A stretch of 64,000 nt of DNA from JAZDRH01 sp047470865 (GTDB taxonomy: Bacteria; Pseudomonadota; Gammaproteobacteria; Pseudomonadales; Pseudomonadaceae). Shown here piece by piece: positions 35,678 through 44,315 of the stretch. The notes beneath the pieces are model-generated. The model searched no databases, had not been told where the DNA came from, and saw nothing but the letters and a program-made list of their open reading frames with translations. The stretch's first letter is position 1. The number at the start of each line of letters is the position of its first letter. The position numbers and the translations under genes were made by a program. The stretch covers positions 124,001 through 188,000 of the forward strand of contig NZ_JAZDRH010000002.1 in the NCBI RefSeq assembly GCF_047470865.1, in the 5' to 3' direction.

Positions 35678-36073
35678 ATGTTTGATATTGGCTTTTCTGA
35701 ACTGGTCGTTATTGGCTTGGTTGCCCTAGTGGTGTTAGGCCCAGAACGTTTGCCCAAAGCTGCGCGTACTGTCGGTATTTTGGTAGGTCGTTTACGCAAT
35801 AGCTTTAACTCTATTAAAGCTGACGTTGAGCGTGAATTAGGGGCCCAAGAACTACGCTTACAACTACGTAACGAAGAAATTTTACGTAAAGAACGCGAAA
35901 TGCTTGAAAAAACAGCCCTAGAAACTAAAGAGGCGCTCAACACCCTTTCAGAACACAGGCAACAGGAGTCAGAATCAGCTCAGGTAACAGAACAACCAAC
36001 ACCAGCCGCTGAAGATGATCCTACGACAGCTACCCCTACTTCTACGGAAAAGACAGTTAACAAGCATGAGTAA
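35678..36073 (+). CDS. tatB: Twin-arginine translocase subunit TatB
   Basis: A 131-residue protein with the TatB N-terminus MFDIGFSELVVIGLVALVVL, including the conserved Glu8 in the membrane helix and the GPERLPKAARTVG hinge. A long helical region (35-95) and an acidic, Pro/Thr-rich tail follow. With TatC it forms the receptor for twin-arginine signal peptides. Its last eight bases overlap tatC. Confidence 0.95.
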   Translation: MFDIGFSELVVIGLVALVVLGPERLPKAARTVGILVGRLRNSFNSIKADVERELGAQELRLQLRNEEILRKEREMLEKTALETKEALNTLSEHRQQESESAQVTEQPTPAAEDDPTTATPTSTEKTVNKHE

Positions 36074-36830
36074 CCCAGAATATAATGATCAAGAGATGCC
36101 ATTAGTTGCGCATCTCACTGAGCTACGTAGCCGCCTACTACGCTGCATTATTGTAGTATTTCTTCTATTCTTAGGTTTATTCCCTTTTTCCCAAGAACTC
36201 TATGCTTTAGTCGCTGCTCCTGTGCGGGAGCTTTTGCCTGCTGGCTCAACTATGATTGCCACTGGCTTACCTTCTACCTTTTTTGCGCCCTTAAAGCTCA
36301 TTGGCTATTTGGCTGTTTTTATTGCTGTACCTTATTTGCTCTACCAAGTTTGGAGCTTTATAGCGCCAGGCTTATATAAGCATGAAAAACGTATTGCAGT
36401 GCCAGTGCTGATATCAAGTATTTTATTATTCTATATTGGTATGGCTTTCGCTTATTTTGTTGTTTTCCCTATTATGGTTGCCTTTTTAACAGGGGTTAGC
36501 CCTGAAGGCGTGGTAGTAATGCCTGAAATCAGTCAATACTTAGACTTGGTTTTAGCACTCTTCTTTGCCTTTGGTTTTGCTTTTGAAGTACCTGTTGCTA
36601 CCTTCTTGTTAATTTTTGTAGGCGTGGTTGATGCTGACTCAGTAAGCAAATCACGTCCCTATGTGATTGTCGGCTGCTTTATTGTGGGCATGTTGTTAAC
36701 CCCACCTGATGTTCTATCACAGATTTTGCTGGCTGTACCTATGTGGATTCTCTTTGAATTAGGCTTGTTACTAGGCCGTATCATGACCAAAAGAGCGGCT
36801 GAATCCACATCCACTGACCTTGTTGAATGA
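36066..36830 (+). CDS. tatC: Twin-arginine translocase subunit TatC
   Basis: A 254-residue protein with six membrane helices. The conserved cytosolic N-terminus MPLVAHLTELRSRLLRC and the first periplasmic loop with FAPLKLIGYLAVFIAVPYLLYQ match the family. The start ATG at 36066 lies inside the end of tatB; a longer frame reading upstream through tatB is a shadow. Its stop overlaps the rsmE start (ATGA). Confidence 0.96.
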   Translation: MSNPEYNDQEMPLVAHLTELRSRLLRCIIVVFLLFLGLFPFSQELYALVAAPVRELLPAGSTMIATGLPSTFFAPLKLIGYLAVFIAVPYLLYQVWSFIAPGLYKHEKRIAVPVLISSILLFYIGMAFAYFVVFPIMVAFLTGVSPEGVVVMPEISQYLDLVLALFFAFGFAFEVPVATFLLIFVGVVDADSVSKSRPYVIVGCFIVGMLLTPPDVLSQILLAVPMWILFELGLLLGRIMTKRAAESTSTDLVE

Positions 36831-37534
36831 ACCTACTCCTGTTAACAGCAGATGATTTCATTAATGAACACGAAGTTATCATTAGTGATCGTCGTTTGCA
36901 GCACCTGCAACAAGTTCACCAAGCCCAAATAGGCGACCAGTTACGCGCTGGCAAACTTAATGGCTTGCAAGGCACGGCTATGCTTACTCAATTAAGTTCA
37001 ACCCAAGCGCGTTTTACGGTTAACTTAAATCAACCTAGCCCAGCCAAACTCCCCCTTACTTTAATTCTGGCATTACCGCGCCCTAAAATGCTCAAGCGCA
37101 CCTTGCAAACAGTTGCTAGCATGGGCGTAGCCCATTTAGTGTTGGTTAATAGCTACCGCGTTGAGAAAAGCTTTTGGCAAACACCTTTTCTGCAAGAACA
37201 GGCTATTTACGAGCAACTAGTGCTAGGGCTAGAGCAAGCAAGAGATACTTATTTGCCAAAAGTCAGTATTGAAAAGCGCTTTAAGCCCTTTGTGCAAGAT
37301 CGCTTACCCGAACTTAGCCAAAACACACGCAAGCTGGTGGCGCACCCTGGTGATTTTGCTGAGTGCCCTCGCGCGCTCAACGAACCCGTCACCCTAGCTA
37401 TTGGTCCAGAAGGTGGCTGGATTCCTTATGAAGTTGAACTGCTACAGCAAGCCGCCTTTGAGCCTATTCAATTAGGCCCACGTATATTGCGCGTAGAAAC
37501 AGCCGTGCCTGTGTTACTTGCGCGTTTATTTTGA
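36827..37534 (+). CDS. rsmE: 16S rRNA m3U1498 methyltransferase RsmE
   Basis: A 235-residue SPOUT-class methyltransferase. The N-terminal PUA-like domain (about 20-70) precedes the trefoil-knot domain with PLTLILALPRPKMLKRTLQ, LAIGPEGGWIPYEVELL and LGPRILRVETAVPVLLARL. It methylates U1498 of 16S rRNA. It overlaps tatC at its start and the convergent cadR by nine bases at its end. Confidence 0.95.
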   Translation: MNLLLLTADDFINEHEVIISDRRLQHLQQVHQAQIGDQLRAGKLNGLQGTAMLTQLSSTQARFTVNLNQPSPAKLPLTLILALPRPKMLKRTLQTVASMGVAHLVLVNSYRVEKSFWQTPFLQEQAIYEQLVLGLEQARDTYLPKVSIEKRFKPFVQDRLPELSQNTRKLVAHPGDFAECPRALNEPVTLAIGPEGGWIPYEVELLQQAAFEPIQLGPRILRVETAVPVLLARLF

Positions 37535-37981
37535 ATGTACCCCATGTACGCCTGAAATATGTCCAACTCCACCCTGAGCCGCCTCTACTGCACCGCTAGA
37601 TAACTCCTGCAAAATACCGCAATGCTCTGCTGGCTTAGCGCTTAAACAACGATCTCGCAACACGTGCAACTGTTGTGCTAAGGCTTGCAACTCGGCAATA
37701 CGCTGTTCTACATGCTGCACATGATCATCCACTAATTGATTAACATCGCCACATTCAGCACTGGGAGAGTCTTTAATCAACAATAAACGGCGAATCTCAT
37801 CTAAAGACATATCCAACGAACGGCATTGACGAATAAAGTTTAAGCGTTCCTCATGCAAGGCGTGGTATTCACGAAAATTGCCTTCACTACGTGGTGGTTC
37901 TGGGAGTAAGCCTTGTTTCTCGTAATACCTTATTGTCTCAATCTGAGTGGCGGTCTTTTTTGCCAATTCACCAATACGCAT
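37526..37981 (-). CDS. cadR: MerR-family metal-sensing regulator CadR
   Basis: A 151-residue MerR-type activator. The N-terminal winged helix-turn-helix begins MRIGELAKKTATQIETIRYY. Metal-binding cysteines are at residues 77 (SAECGDV), 112 and 121 (RCLSAKPAEHCG), the pattern of the CadR/PbrR group for Cd, Pb or Zn, and the tail is His-containing (HISGVHGVH). It is transcribed away from cadA, and the operator lies in the 92 bases between the two start codons. Gene symbol by similarity to Pseudomonas CadR. Confidence 0.9.
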   Translation of the reverse strand: MRIGELAKKTATQIETIRYYEKQGLLPEPPRSEGNFREYHALHEERLNFIRQCRSLDMSLDEIRRLLLIKDSPSAECGDVNQLVDDHVQHVEQRIAELQALAQQLHVLRDRCLSAKPAEHCGILQELSSGAVEAAQGGVGHISGVHGVHSK

Positions 37982-38013
37982 AAAACATCCTCTTGATTAT
38001 TGTTCCTTACCTA

Positions 38014-38044
38014 TTGACTCTGTAGTTACTACAGGGTTTTTAAT
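38014..38044 (+). promoter_or_regulatory. MerR-type promoter/operator of cadA
   Basis: A -35 box TTGACT (38014-38019) and a -10 box TTTAAT (38039-38044) are separated by 19 bases, the over-long spacing typical of MerR-controlled promoters. Between and overlapping them is the dyad ACTCTGTAG (38017-38025) / CTACAGGGT (38029-38037) with one mismatch, the expected CadR-binding site. Metal-bound CadR would twist the DNA to align the two boxes. Confidence 0.85.
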
Positions 38045-38073
38045 GCTAGCCACTATATGAAAAGGGGCTGGAT

Positions 38074-40368
38074 ATGTCGAATAAAAACCAGTGCTGCCAT
38101 CAAGATGCCGAAAAGCTGAATTGTGCAACACAAAGCTTACATGAGCATGAGCATGAGCATGAGCATGAGCATGAGCATGAGCATGAGCATGAGCATGAGC
38201 ATGAGCATTCAAATTGTGGTGGGCAGCATCAAAGCTCACCAGTAGAAAAACCTATTAGACTGCAAAAAGGGCACATAGCAACAGAGCTACGTATTGAGCA
38301 AATGGATTGCCCTACCGAAGAGCGCCTAATACGCCAGAAGCTTGAACCTATGGTGGCGGTAAGTGCACTGCAATTTAATATTATGCAACGTCGTTTGACA
38401 GTACATCACAATGCCAGTGTTTATGAGCAAATCATTCAAGCCTTGCACGATGTTGGTTTAGAGGCCGTGCCTTATGCACAAGAAAAACCCAATAATGCTG
38501 CAAGCGCTCAAGCGAAACAGCGCTTAATTTGGCGTTTAACTTGTGCTGGCGTATTTGCCATTGGTGCAGAAATTTTGCACCAAATATTTAGCTTTGAATG
38601 GCTCAGCCTTGCAGCAGCCTTAGTTAGCCTTGCTTTAGTAGGCCCACATGTTTTCAAAAAAGGCTGGATTGCTGTACGCAATTTAAATTTCAATATAAAT
38701 GCCTTGATGTCAATTGCGGTAACAGGTGCCGTCATTATTGGACAATGGCCTGAAGCGGCCATGGTTATGTGGTTGTTTGCTATTGCAGAGGAGATAGAAG
38801 CCAGATCCTTAGATCGTGCACGCAATGCGGTGCAAGGTTTAATGGCAATGACACCAGAAACAGCTTTAGTCCAACAGGGAAGTAACTGGGTAGAAACGCC
38901 TGCTCAAGATATCCCTTTAGGCGCTATTATTCGCCTGCGCCCTGGTGAACGTGTTGCACTGGATGGCGAAGTTGTGCAGGGACAATCTAGTGTAAATCAG
39001 GCGGCTATTACTGGGGAAAGTATCCCAGTAGAAAAACAGCTAGGCGATAAATTATTTGCTGGCACTATTAACACCTCCAATGAGCTACTCTATCGTTCCA
39101 GTGCATTAGCCAATAACAGCATGCTGGCACGTATTATTCATTTAGTTGAAGAAGCTCAAGGCAGCAAAGCCCCGACCCAACGTTTTATCGATAATTTTTC
39201 TCGCTATTACACTCCGGCAGCCATGCTACTGGCTTTGCTGATTGCATTAGTTCCGCCGCTATTTTTTGCAGGAGCTTGGTTAGATTGGATTTATAAGGCG
39301 CTAGTTATTTTGGTTATCGCCTGTCCTTGCGCTTTGGTTATTTCTACCCCTGTCGCTGTTGTTAGCGCATTAACCAGCGCGGCGCGCCAAGGTATTTTAA
39401 TCAAAGGCGGCGCCTACTTAGAACAAGGCCGCCATCTTAAAACCATTGCCTTTGATAAAACAGGAACCTTAACTGTTGGCAAACCTTCTCTCACAGACAG
39501 TCTATTTTTAGCAGAAGATAAACAAGCAGCAACTGACATTGCTTACAGCCTTAGCCAGCGTTCTGATCACCCTGTTTCACTGGCAGTCAGCCAAGGCTTA
39601 GCAGAGCAATCTCCCACTCAATTTTCAGTAACTGACTTTGAAGCGCTACTGGGTTTAGGCAGCAAAGGTATTATTGAAGGTAAAACCTATTGGCTTGGCA
39701 ACTTGCGTTTAATGCAGCAGTTAAAACTGGCCGACAGCCGCTTAACTGATCAAATTTTGGCCTTTGAACAGCAAGGAAAAACCTGCGTTAGTCTGGCCTC
39801 TGAAACGGGTGTACTGGCTATTTTTGCGGTATCAGATCGCATTCGAAGCAGTACAAAAGAAGCCATGCAAGCGCTAAAAGCCTTAGGCGTGGACAGCTTA
39901 ATGCTCAGTGGTGACAACCAATACGCTGCCAATACTATTGCGCAGCAAGCAGGCATCACACAAGCGCGCGGCGAACTATTGCCGAATGACAAACTAGCGA
40001 CTATTACCCAGTTACAAACTAAACAAGTCGTAGGTATGGTAGGTGATGGCATTAATGATGCGCCTGCACTGGCTAAAGCAGATATTGGTTTTGCGATGGG
40101 CGCAGCAGGAACAGATACAGCAATAGAAACGGCTGATGTTGCGTTAATGGATGATGATTTAAATAAGCTGCCGCAATTTATTCGTATATCCAAACGTACT
40201 TTCAGCATTCTTGTGCAAAATATTAGTTTTGCCTTATTCATTAAGCTGGTTTTTTTAGCCCTAGCTTTAGCAGGTAGTGCCACTATGTGGATGGCTGTTT
40301 TTGCCGATATGGGTGCCAGCATGTTAGTCATCTTAAACAGCTTACGCTTGCTGAAAAAAGAGAAATAA
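38074..40368 (+). CDS. cadA: P-type heavy-metal (Cd/Zn/Pb) efflux ATPase
   Basis: A 764-residue P1B-type ATPase. The N-terminus carries a Cys pair (NQCCHQ), then eleven His-Glu repeats (residues 23-45), then an HMA domain with IEQMDCPTEERLIR. The membrane domain has the translocation motif CPC at 417-419 (VIACPCALVIS). The phosphorylated Asp is D461 in FDKTGTLT, and the hinge GDGINDAPALAKAD is intact. The CPC motif with the DCPTEE-type HMA points to divalent Zn/Cd/Pb rather than copper. CadR, encoded divergently, should induce it. Confidence 0.95.
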   Translation: MSNKNQCCHQDAEKLNCATQSLHEHEHEHEHEHEHEHEHEHEHEHSNCGGQHQSSPVEKPIRLQKGHIATELRIEQMDCPTEERLIRQKLEPMVAVSALQFNIMQRRLTVHHNASVYEQIIQALHDVGLEAVPYAQEKPNNAASAQAKQRLIWRLTCAGVFAIGAEILHQIFSFEWLSLAAALVSLALVGPHVFKKGWIAVRNLNFNINALMSIAVTGAVIIGQWPEAAMVMWLFAIAEEIEARSLDRARNAVQGLMAMTPETALVQQGSNWVETPAQDIPLGAIIRLRPGERVALDGEVVQGQSSVNQAAITGESIPVEKQLGDKLFAGTINTSNELLYRSSALANNSMLARIIHLVEEAQGSKAPTQRFIDNFSRYYTPAAMLLALLIALVPPLFFAGAWLDWIYKALVILVIACPCALVISTPVAVVSALTSAARQGILIKGGAYLEQGRHLKTIAFDKTGTLTVGKPSLTDSLFLAEDKQAATDIAYSLSQRSDHPVSLAVSQGLAEQSPTQFSVTDFEALLGLGSKGIIEGKTYWLGNLRLMQQLKLADSRLTDQILAFEQQGKTCVSLASETGVLAIFAVSDRIRSSTKEAMQALKALGVDSLMLSGDNQYAANTIAQQAGITQARGELLPNDKLATITQLQTKQVVGMVGDGINDAPALAKADIGFAMGAAGTDTAIETADVALMDDDLNKLPQFIRISKRTFSILVQNISFALFIKLVFLALALAGSATMWMAVFADMGASMLVILNSLRLLKKEK
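38140..38208 (+). repeat. Hexanucleotide tandem repeat (CATGAG)11 inside cadA
   Basis: Eleven perfect copies of CATGAG plus a final CAT encode an alternating His-Glu tract near the N-terminus of CadA. The repeat is perfect at the DNA level, so slipped-strand change of copy number is likely; being a multiple of three it keeps the frame. Confidence 0.95.
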
Positions 40369-40376
40369 CCTCTCAC

Positions 40377-40409
40377 TTAAAAGCTCAAGCTGACAACTTG
40401 AGCTTTTAA
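40377..40409. terminator. Bidirectional terminator between cadA and dtd
   Basis: TTAAAAGCTCAAG and its exact complement CTTGAGCTTTTAA are separated by seven bases. The right arm contains the dtd stop codon. It can serve both convergent genes. Confidence 0.75.
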
Positions 40410-40843
40410 ACTTCCAATAAAAATGTCACAGGCCCATCATTAACTAAACTCACTTGCATATCTGCCGCAAATTGCCCTGTTGCTACTTGTTGATGCTGTT
40501 GTTGAGCTTTATTTACCAAACTATTAAACAATTGTTCAGCTAGCTGAGGGCTAGCCGCACTAGAAAAGCTAGGGCGCATGCCAGACTGAGTATTAGCGGC
40601 TAAGGTAAATTGAGACACCAACAATAGCCCGCCTTGAATATCTTTTACTGAAAGATTCATCTTGCCATTTGCATCACTAAAAACACGGTAACCTAATAGC
40701 TTATGCAACATTTTATCAACATGCTGCTCGCTATCTTGTGGCTCAACCGCTAGCAATACCAATAAGCCTTGGCCAATTTCGCCTAGCGTTTTTTCAGCAA
40801 CCTCTACACGGGCTTGAGTTACGCGTTGAATTAATGCCTTCAT
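40406..40843 (-). CDS. dtd: D-aminoacyl-tRNA deacylase
   Basis: A 145-residue enzyme that removes D-amino acids (and glycine from tRNA-Ala) from tRNA. The catalytic-site signatures LLVSQFTLAANT and the cross-subunit Gly-cisPro motif NDGPVTFLLEV are intact. Length is standard. It lies 58 bases downstream of fbp on the same strand, with a terminator between. Confidence 0.95.
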   Translation of the reverse strand: MKALIQRVTQARVEVAEKTLGEIGQGLLVLLAVEPQDSEQHVDKMLHKLLGYRVFSDANGKMNLSVKDIQGGLLLVSQFTLAANTQSGMRPSFSSAASPQLAEQLFNSLVNKAQQQHQQVATGQFAADMQVSLVNDGPVTFLLEV

Positions 40844-40861
40844 CTTTTCTCCTTAGCTAAA

Positions 40862-40890
40862 AATGCCGAGCTAAGCTCGGCATTATCAAC
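40862..40890 (-). terminator. Intrinsic terminator of fbp
   Basis: AATGCCGAGCT and AGCTCGGCATT arms with a one-base loop. On the minus strand the hairpin is followed by TTTTTAGC. It ends the fbp transcript just before dtd. Confidence 0.8.
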
Positions 40891-40901
40891 ACAGTAATTT
40901 A

Positions 40902-41918
40902 TTACTTTTGCGCATCAATATGGTATTGCGTAATGCGCTTAACTTCTTCTTTAGAACCTAAGAATACGGCAATACGCTCATGCAAGCTTTGAGGCTGAAC
41001 CTCTAAAATGCGTTGGTAGCCATTGGTTGAAGCGCCACCTGCCTGCTCAACAATAAATGACATAGGGTTGGCTTCATACAATAAACGTAATTTGCCTGGT
41101 TTTTCTGGCTCTCGGGCATCACGTGGATACATGAATACGCCACCGCGCGTCAAAATACGATGCACATCCGCCACCATAGAGGCAATCCAGCGCATATTAT
41201 AATTTTTCTTTAACTCGCCAGTTTCACCCGCCAACATCTGATCAACATAGCCTTTTACTGGTGCTTCCCAGTGGCGCATATTAGACATATTAATAGCAAA
41301 TTCAGCCGTTGTTTCAGGGATACGCATATTTTCGTGGGTTAACACAAAAGATCCCATTTCACTATCCAGTGTAAACCCATAAACGCCATCACCTAAGGTC
41401 AGCACCAACATAGTTTGCGGACCATAAATCGCATAGCCTGCCGCTGCCTGTTCTGTACCTGGTTGCAAGAAAGCATCTTCGCTAAGATCACCGCCTGCGG
41501 CATTTTTATCTGGGCAACGCAGCACCGAGAAAATAGTACCTACGGAAACGTTGACATCAATATTACTTGAGCCATCAAGTGGGTCAAAAACTAATAAATA
41601 TGAACCTTTCGGATATTTTCCTGGAATTTGATAGGCTTTTTCCATCTCCTCAGAAGCCATAGCTGCTAAGTGGCCACCCCACTCATTAGCTTCTAGCAAA
41701 ATTTCATTCGATAAAATATCTAATTTTTTCTGTACTTCACCCTGTACGTTTTCGGTTCCCATGCTACCTAACACTCCACCTAAGGCACCTTTTGCTACTT
41801 GGTGGCTAATCATTTTGCAAGCACGTGCTACTACTTCAATCAAAAAGCGCAATTCAGCAGGAGTTTGACGAGCGCGAGTTTGCTCAATAAGAAAACGGCT
41901 AAGGCTGGTACGAGACAT
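40902..41918 (-). CDS. fbp: Fructose-1,6-bisphosphatase class I
   Basis: A 338-residue gluconeogenic phosphatase. The active-site signature LVFDPLDGSSNIDVNVSVG, the metal residues in EEMEKAYQI and the sugar-binding GKLRLLYEANPMSFIVEQAGG are all present. I start at the ATG at 41918 (MSRTSLSRFL), which has GGAG upstream; a longer frame adds 16 residues not seen in the family. It is monocistronic. Confidence 0.95.
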   Translation of the reverse strand: MSRTSLSRFLIEQTRARQTPAELRFLIEVVARACKMISHQVAKGALGGVLGSMGTENVQGEVQKKLDILSNEILLEANEWGGHLAAMASEEMEKAYQIPGKYPKGSYLLVFDPLDGSSNIDVNVSVGTIFSVLRCPDKNAAGGDLSEDAFLQPGTEQAAAGYAIYGPQTMLVLTLGDGVYGFTLDSEMGSFVLTHENMRIPETTAEFAINMSNMRHWEAPVKGYVDQMLAGETGELKKNYNMRWIASMVADVHRILTRGGVFMYPRDAREPEKPGKLRLLYEANPMSFIVEQAGGASTNGYQRILEVQPQSLHERIAVFLGSKEEVKRITQYHIDAQK

Positions 41919-42210
41919 GGAAGGCTCCAAAAGAATAATCTGCGGGCATTTTACTCTTTTACGCAACAGAATGCTTGGTTAGCTAGATATTTATTAAAAT
42001 ATTGATCTAAGCACAGATTAGATAATTAAAAATCGCCATGATTAATCGGCTTTACATACTGCCACGACTAATCTTTGTGACAACTTCATAAAAAGTTCCG
42101 CAAAAATTATTCAAAGTCTTGCCATCTTGAGCTATGTCAAATCTTATTGCTCAGCACACGGCAAACTAAGGCGACACACACCAAGAACGCTACCAAAAGG
42201 GAGCATTAAT

Positions 42211-42903
42211 ATGCGTAAGTCTTTATTCACAGCGTCTCTGCTAGCTCTAGCAGTTGCTACTCCAGCCGCTTTTGCTCACCAAGCAGGCGACATCATTGTT
42301 CGTGCAGGTGCTGTAACTGTTACTACTAATGAAGATAGTAGCAAAATCAAAGTTAATGGCGCTAAAATTGATGGCACCAAAGCTAAACTTAATGATAATA
42401 CTCAGCTAGGTTTAAACTTTGCCTACATGGTAACTGATAACATTGGTATTGAGTTACTTGCAGCAACTCCATTTAAACACACTGCAAAAGTAGCTGGGCT
42501 TGATGCTGCCACTGGCATTGATGGCTTAGATGGTAAGTTAGGTACATTCAAACACTTACCACCTACTTTAAGTGCTGTTTGGTACCCAATGGATGGCTCT
42601 TGGAAATTCCAACCTTATGTTGGCCTAGGTGTTAACTACACTTGGTTCTTTGATGAAAAAGTTTCAAGCAGCGCAAAAAATGGTCCAGGTGAGTATCGTA
42701 AACTAAAAGTTAAAGACTCTTGGGGTTGGGCAGCACAAATTGGTGCTGACTATATGCTAACTGACAACCTCTTAATTAACGGCCAAATTCGTTATATTGA
42801 TATCAACACTGATGCTTCTGTGCAAACAGCATTAGGCAAAGCCAAAGTTGGTATCGACGTTAAACCATGGGTTTACATGGTTGGCCTAGGCTACAAATTC
42901 TAA
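42211..42903 (+). CDS. ompW: OmpW family outer-membrane protein
   Basis: A 230-residue eight-stranded beta-barrel. The signal peptide MRKSLFTASLLALAVATPAA ends with FA before HQAGD. OmpW hallmarks are the mature N-terminus AGDIIVRAGAVTV, GLNFAYMVTDNIGIELLAATP, GLGVNYTWFFDE and the terminal aromatic strand ending in Phe (VGLGYKF), the BAM signal. OmpW forms a narrow hydrophobic channel. I start at 42211, which has AGGGAG upstream; an upstream ATG in frame would bury the signal peptide. Confidence 0.93.
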   Translation: MRKSLFTASLLALAVATPAAFAHQAGDIIVRAGAVTVTTNEDSSKIKVNGAKIDGTKAKLNDNTQLGLNFAYMVTDNIGIELLAATPFKHTAKVAGLDAATGIDGLDGKLGTFKHLPPTLSAVWYPMDGSWKFQPYVGLGVNYTWFFDEKVSSSAKNGPGEYRKLKVKDSWGWAAQIGADYMLTDNLLINGQIRYIDINTDASVQTALGKAKVGIDVKPWVYMVGLGYKF

Positions 42904-42918
42904 GATTTGTTAGCTAAC

Positions 42919-42946
42919 AAAATGGGCGCTTTAAGCGCCCATTTTT
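42919..42946 (+). terminator. Intrinsic terminator of ompW
   Basis: AAAATGGGCGCTT with AAGCGCCCATTTT as a near-perfect stem and a short TT loop region, followed by TTATTG. It lies 16 bases after the stop codon. Confidence 0.85.
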
Positions 42947-42969
42947 ATTGCCTAGCAAAAACTAAGCTA

Positions 42970-43857
42970 CTAATTAGCATTACGATAATAGCTATGCAGC
43001 AAATCAGACATACTAGCCCGCCAAGATCTTGGTTTAATGCCAAAAGTATGGGTGATTTTTCGGCAATCTAAAACACCATGCTGAGGTTCAATAATAGCAT
43101 CACCAAAACTGGCATGCCCTCGCGCATCAACGGCTTGCTCTATAGAAGGCACCCAGTATTTCGCTTCTGCTAAAATTGCCTGCCCCACACTCAATGAGGT
43201 GGCTGCCTCTTGCGCCCCATAATGGTAAGTTCCCCATAATTGAGCACCGCAGTCTAGCTGCTTAAGCATAGCTAAAATGACACGAGCAGCATCCTCAACA
43301 GGCGTAGGATTACCACGCCTATCATCAGCCAACTCTAATGCAATATGTTCTTGCGCCCGCTGTAAAACGCGCCCTAATAAGCTTGAATGACTATCATCTA
43401 ATAACCAGCCAAAACGTAGAATCAGATGTTTCGCAGAATGCTCACGAACAGACTGCTCCATACGCAGCAGCGCTTTACCACGCTCGCTTAACGGCCTGCA
43501 TTCATCTTCTTCGGTATAAGCAGTAGTGCGAGAGCCATCAAATACACGATAACTTGATGGCTGCAACAGCGCACAATTATGCTGTGCACACAGCTTAGCT
43601 AAGGCGGTGACTACATTTTCCTGCTCAGGAAACACCGCAGGATCAATAGCGCCGGCTTGAAACCAGTCGTAGTAATAGGCAAGATTAATAACCACATCCG
43701 GCTTCACTTGCTGCAGGACATCAGCTAGACCTTGTACATCCCATGTATGTCCGTCTGGCCTAGGCGATACGAAACTAATGTCATCCTCTGCCCCCAAACG
43801 CATAACAGCCCGCCCAAGCGCATTTCCACCACCTAGTAATACCAAACGTGAACGCAT
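42970..43857 (-). CDS. RmlD-like nucleotide-sugar reductase family protein
   Basis: A 295-residue short-chain dehydrogenase of the RmlD_sub_bind type. The N-terminal cofactor motif is LVLLGGGNALGRAVMRLG, and VKPDVVINLAYYYDWFQAG and PSSYRVFDGSRTTAYTEED match the dTDP-dehydrorhamnose reductase fold. The catalytic YxxxK is not clearly present (SERGKALLRME occupies the position), so a different substrate or a non-catalytic role is possible. AAGGAG lies nine bases upstream. The genomic island begins within about 35 bases of its start, so its original promoter may have been replaced. Confidence 0.8.
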   Translation of the reverse strand: MRSRLVLLGGGNALGRAVMRLGAEDDISFVSPRPDGHTWDVQGLADVLQQVKPDVVINLAYYYDWFQAGAIDPAVFPEQENVVTALAKLCAQHNCALLQPSSYRVFDGSRTTAYTEEDECRPLSERGKALLRMEQSVREHSAKHLILRFGWLLDDSHSSLLGRVLQRAQEHIALELADDRRGNPTPVEDAARVILAMLKQLDCGAQLWGTYHYGAQEAATSLSVGQAILAEAKYWVPSIEQAVDARGHASFGDAIIEPQHGVLDCRKITHTFGIKPRSWRASMSDLLHSYYRNAN

Positions 43858-43889
43858 AGCTATTGTTGCTCCTTAAAACGGCAGTTCAC

Positions 43890-43902
43890 ATAAAGCAGCA
43901 AA
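43890..43902 (+). repeat. Candidate left junction repeat
   Basis: ATAAAGCAGCAAA resembles ATAAAGAGACAAA at 61740-61752 (10 of 13 identical). It lies 33 bases upstream of the nucleotide-sugar gene start. The match is short in an A+T-rich context, so it may be chance. Confidence 0.3.
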
Positions 43903-44190
43903 CAAACCATTCAACCCATTGAAAATATTGGCTTTTATCATAAAGAAAGCCAAAGCTGTTAAGTTAAGCCCAATATTGTCAACTTCCTGGGCAGGTACTG
44001 TGGAAGTATTAGCCGCCAAGCGTAAAGATAGAATCTTGACACTTTCAGCGACAGCACCTGATCAACTCAGGCGGCTCCAACACCCAAAATCAAAAAGGCG
44101 GGTATTGGAAGGCTGGTTGTTTCTACCGAACATTGAATCGCATTTTAGCAAGATCTCGGCGAAATAAAATCCATTTCCCGCTCTTGCCAT

Positions 44191-44310
44191 CAACTCTATG
44201 TCAAACCTTGGTATTTACACCCGCTTTCAAGCCGTCACCGACTAAGAGCTCATTAGACCAAGGCACCATCCGGCAGGTAACCGGCCTATTTTAGGTTTGG
44301 GATAGAGTTG
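44191..44310. repeat. 17-base imperfect inverted repeat at the island's left end
   Basis: CAACTCTATGTCAAACC (44191-44207) is matched in inverse by the segment at 44294-44310 with 15 of 17 positions complementary. The arms are 86 bases apart. It might mark recombinase binding sites or an older insertion; no function is known. Confidence 0.6.
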
Positions 44311-44315
44311 CCTCA

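Noticed and set aside
38140..38208. CRISPR-like repeat
   Set aside because: The units are six bases, contiguous and without spacers; it is a coding microsatellite.
37997..38239. Minus-strand open frame encoding a His-Ala repeat protein
   Set aside because: It is the antisense of the CATGAG repeat in cadA and has no ribosome-binding site or homology.
43919..44167. 82-codon plus-strand frame at the island's left end
   Set aside because: No recognisable family, no clear ribosome-binding site, and it lies in a repeat-rich non-coding stretch.
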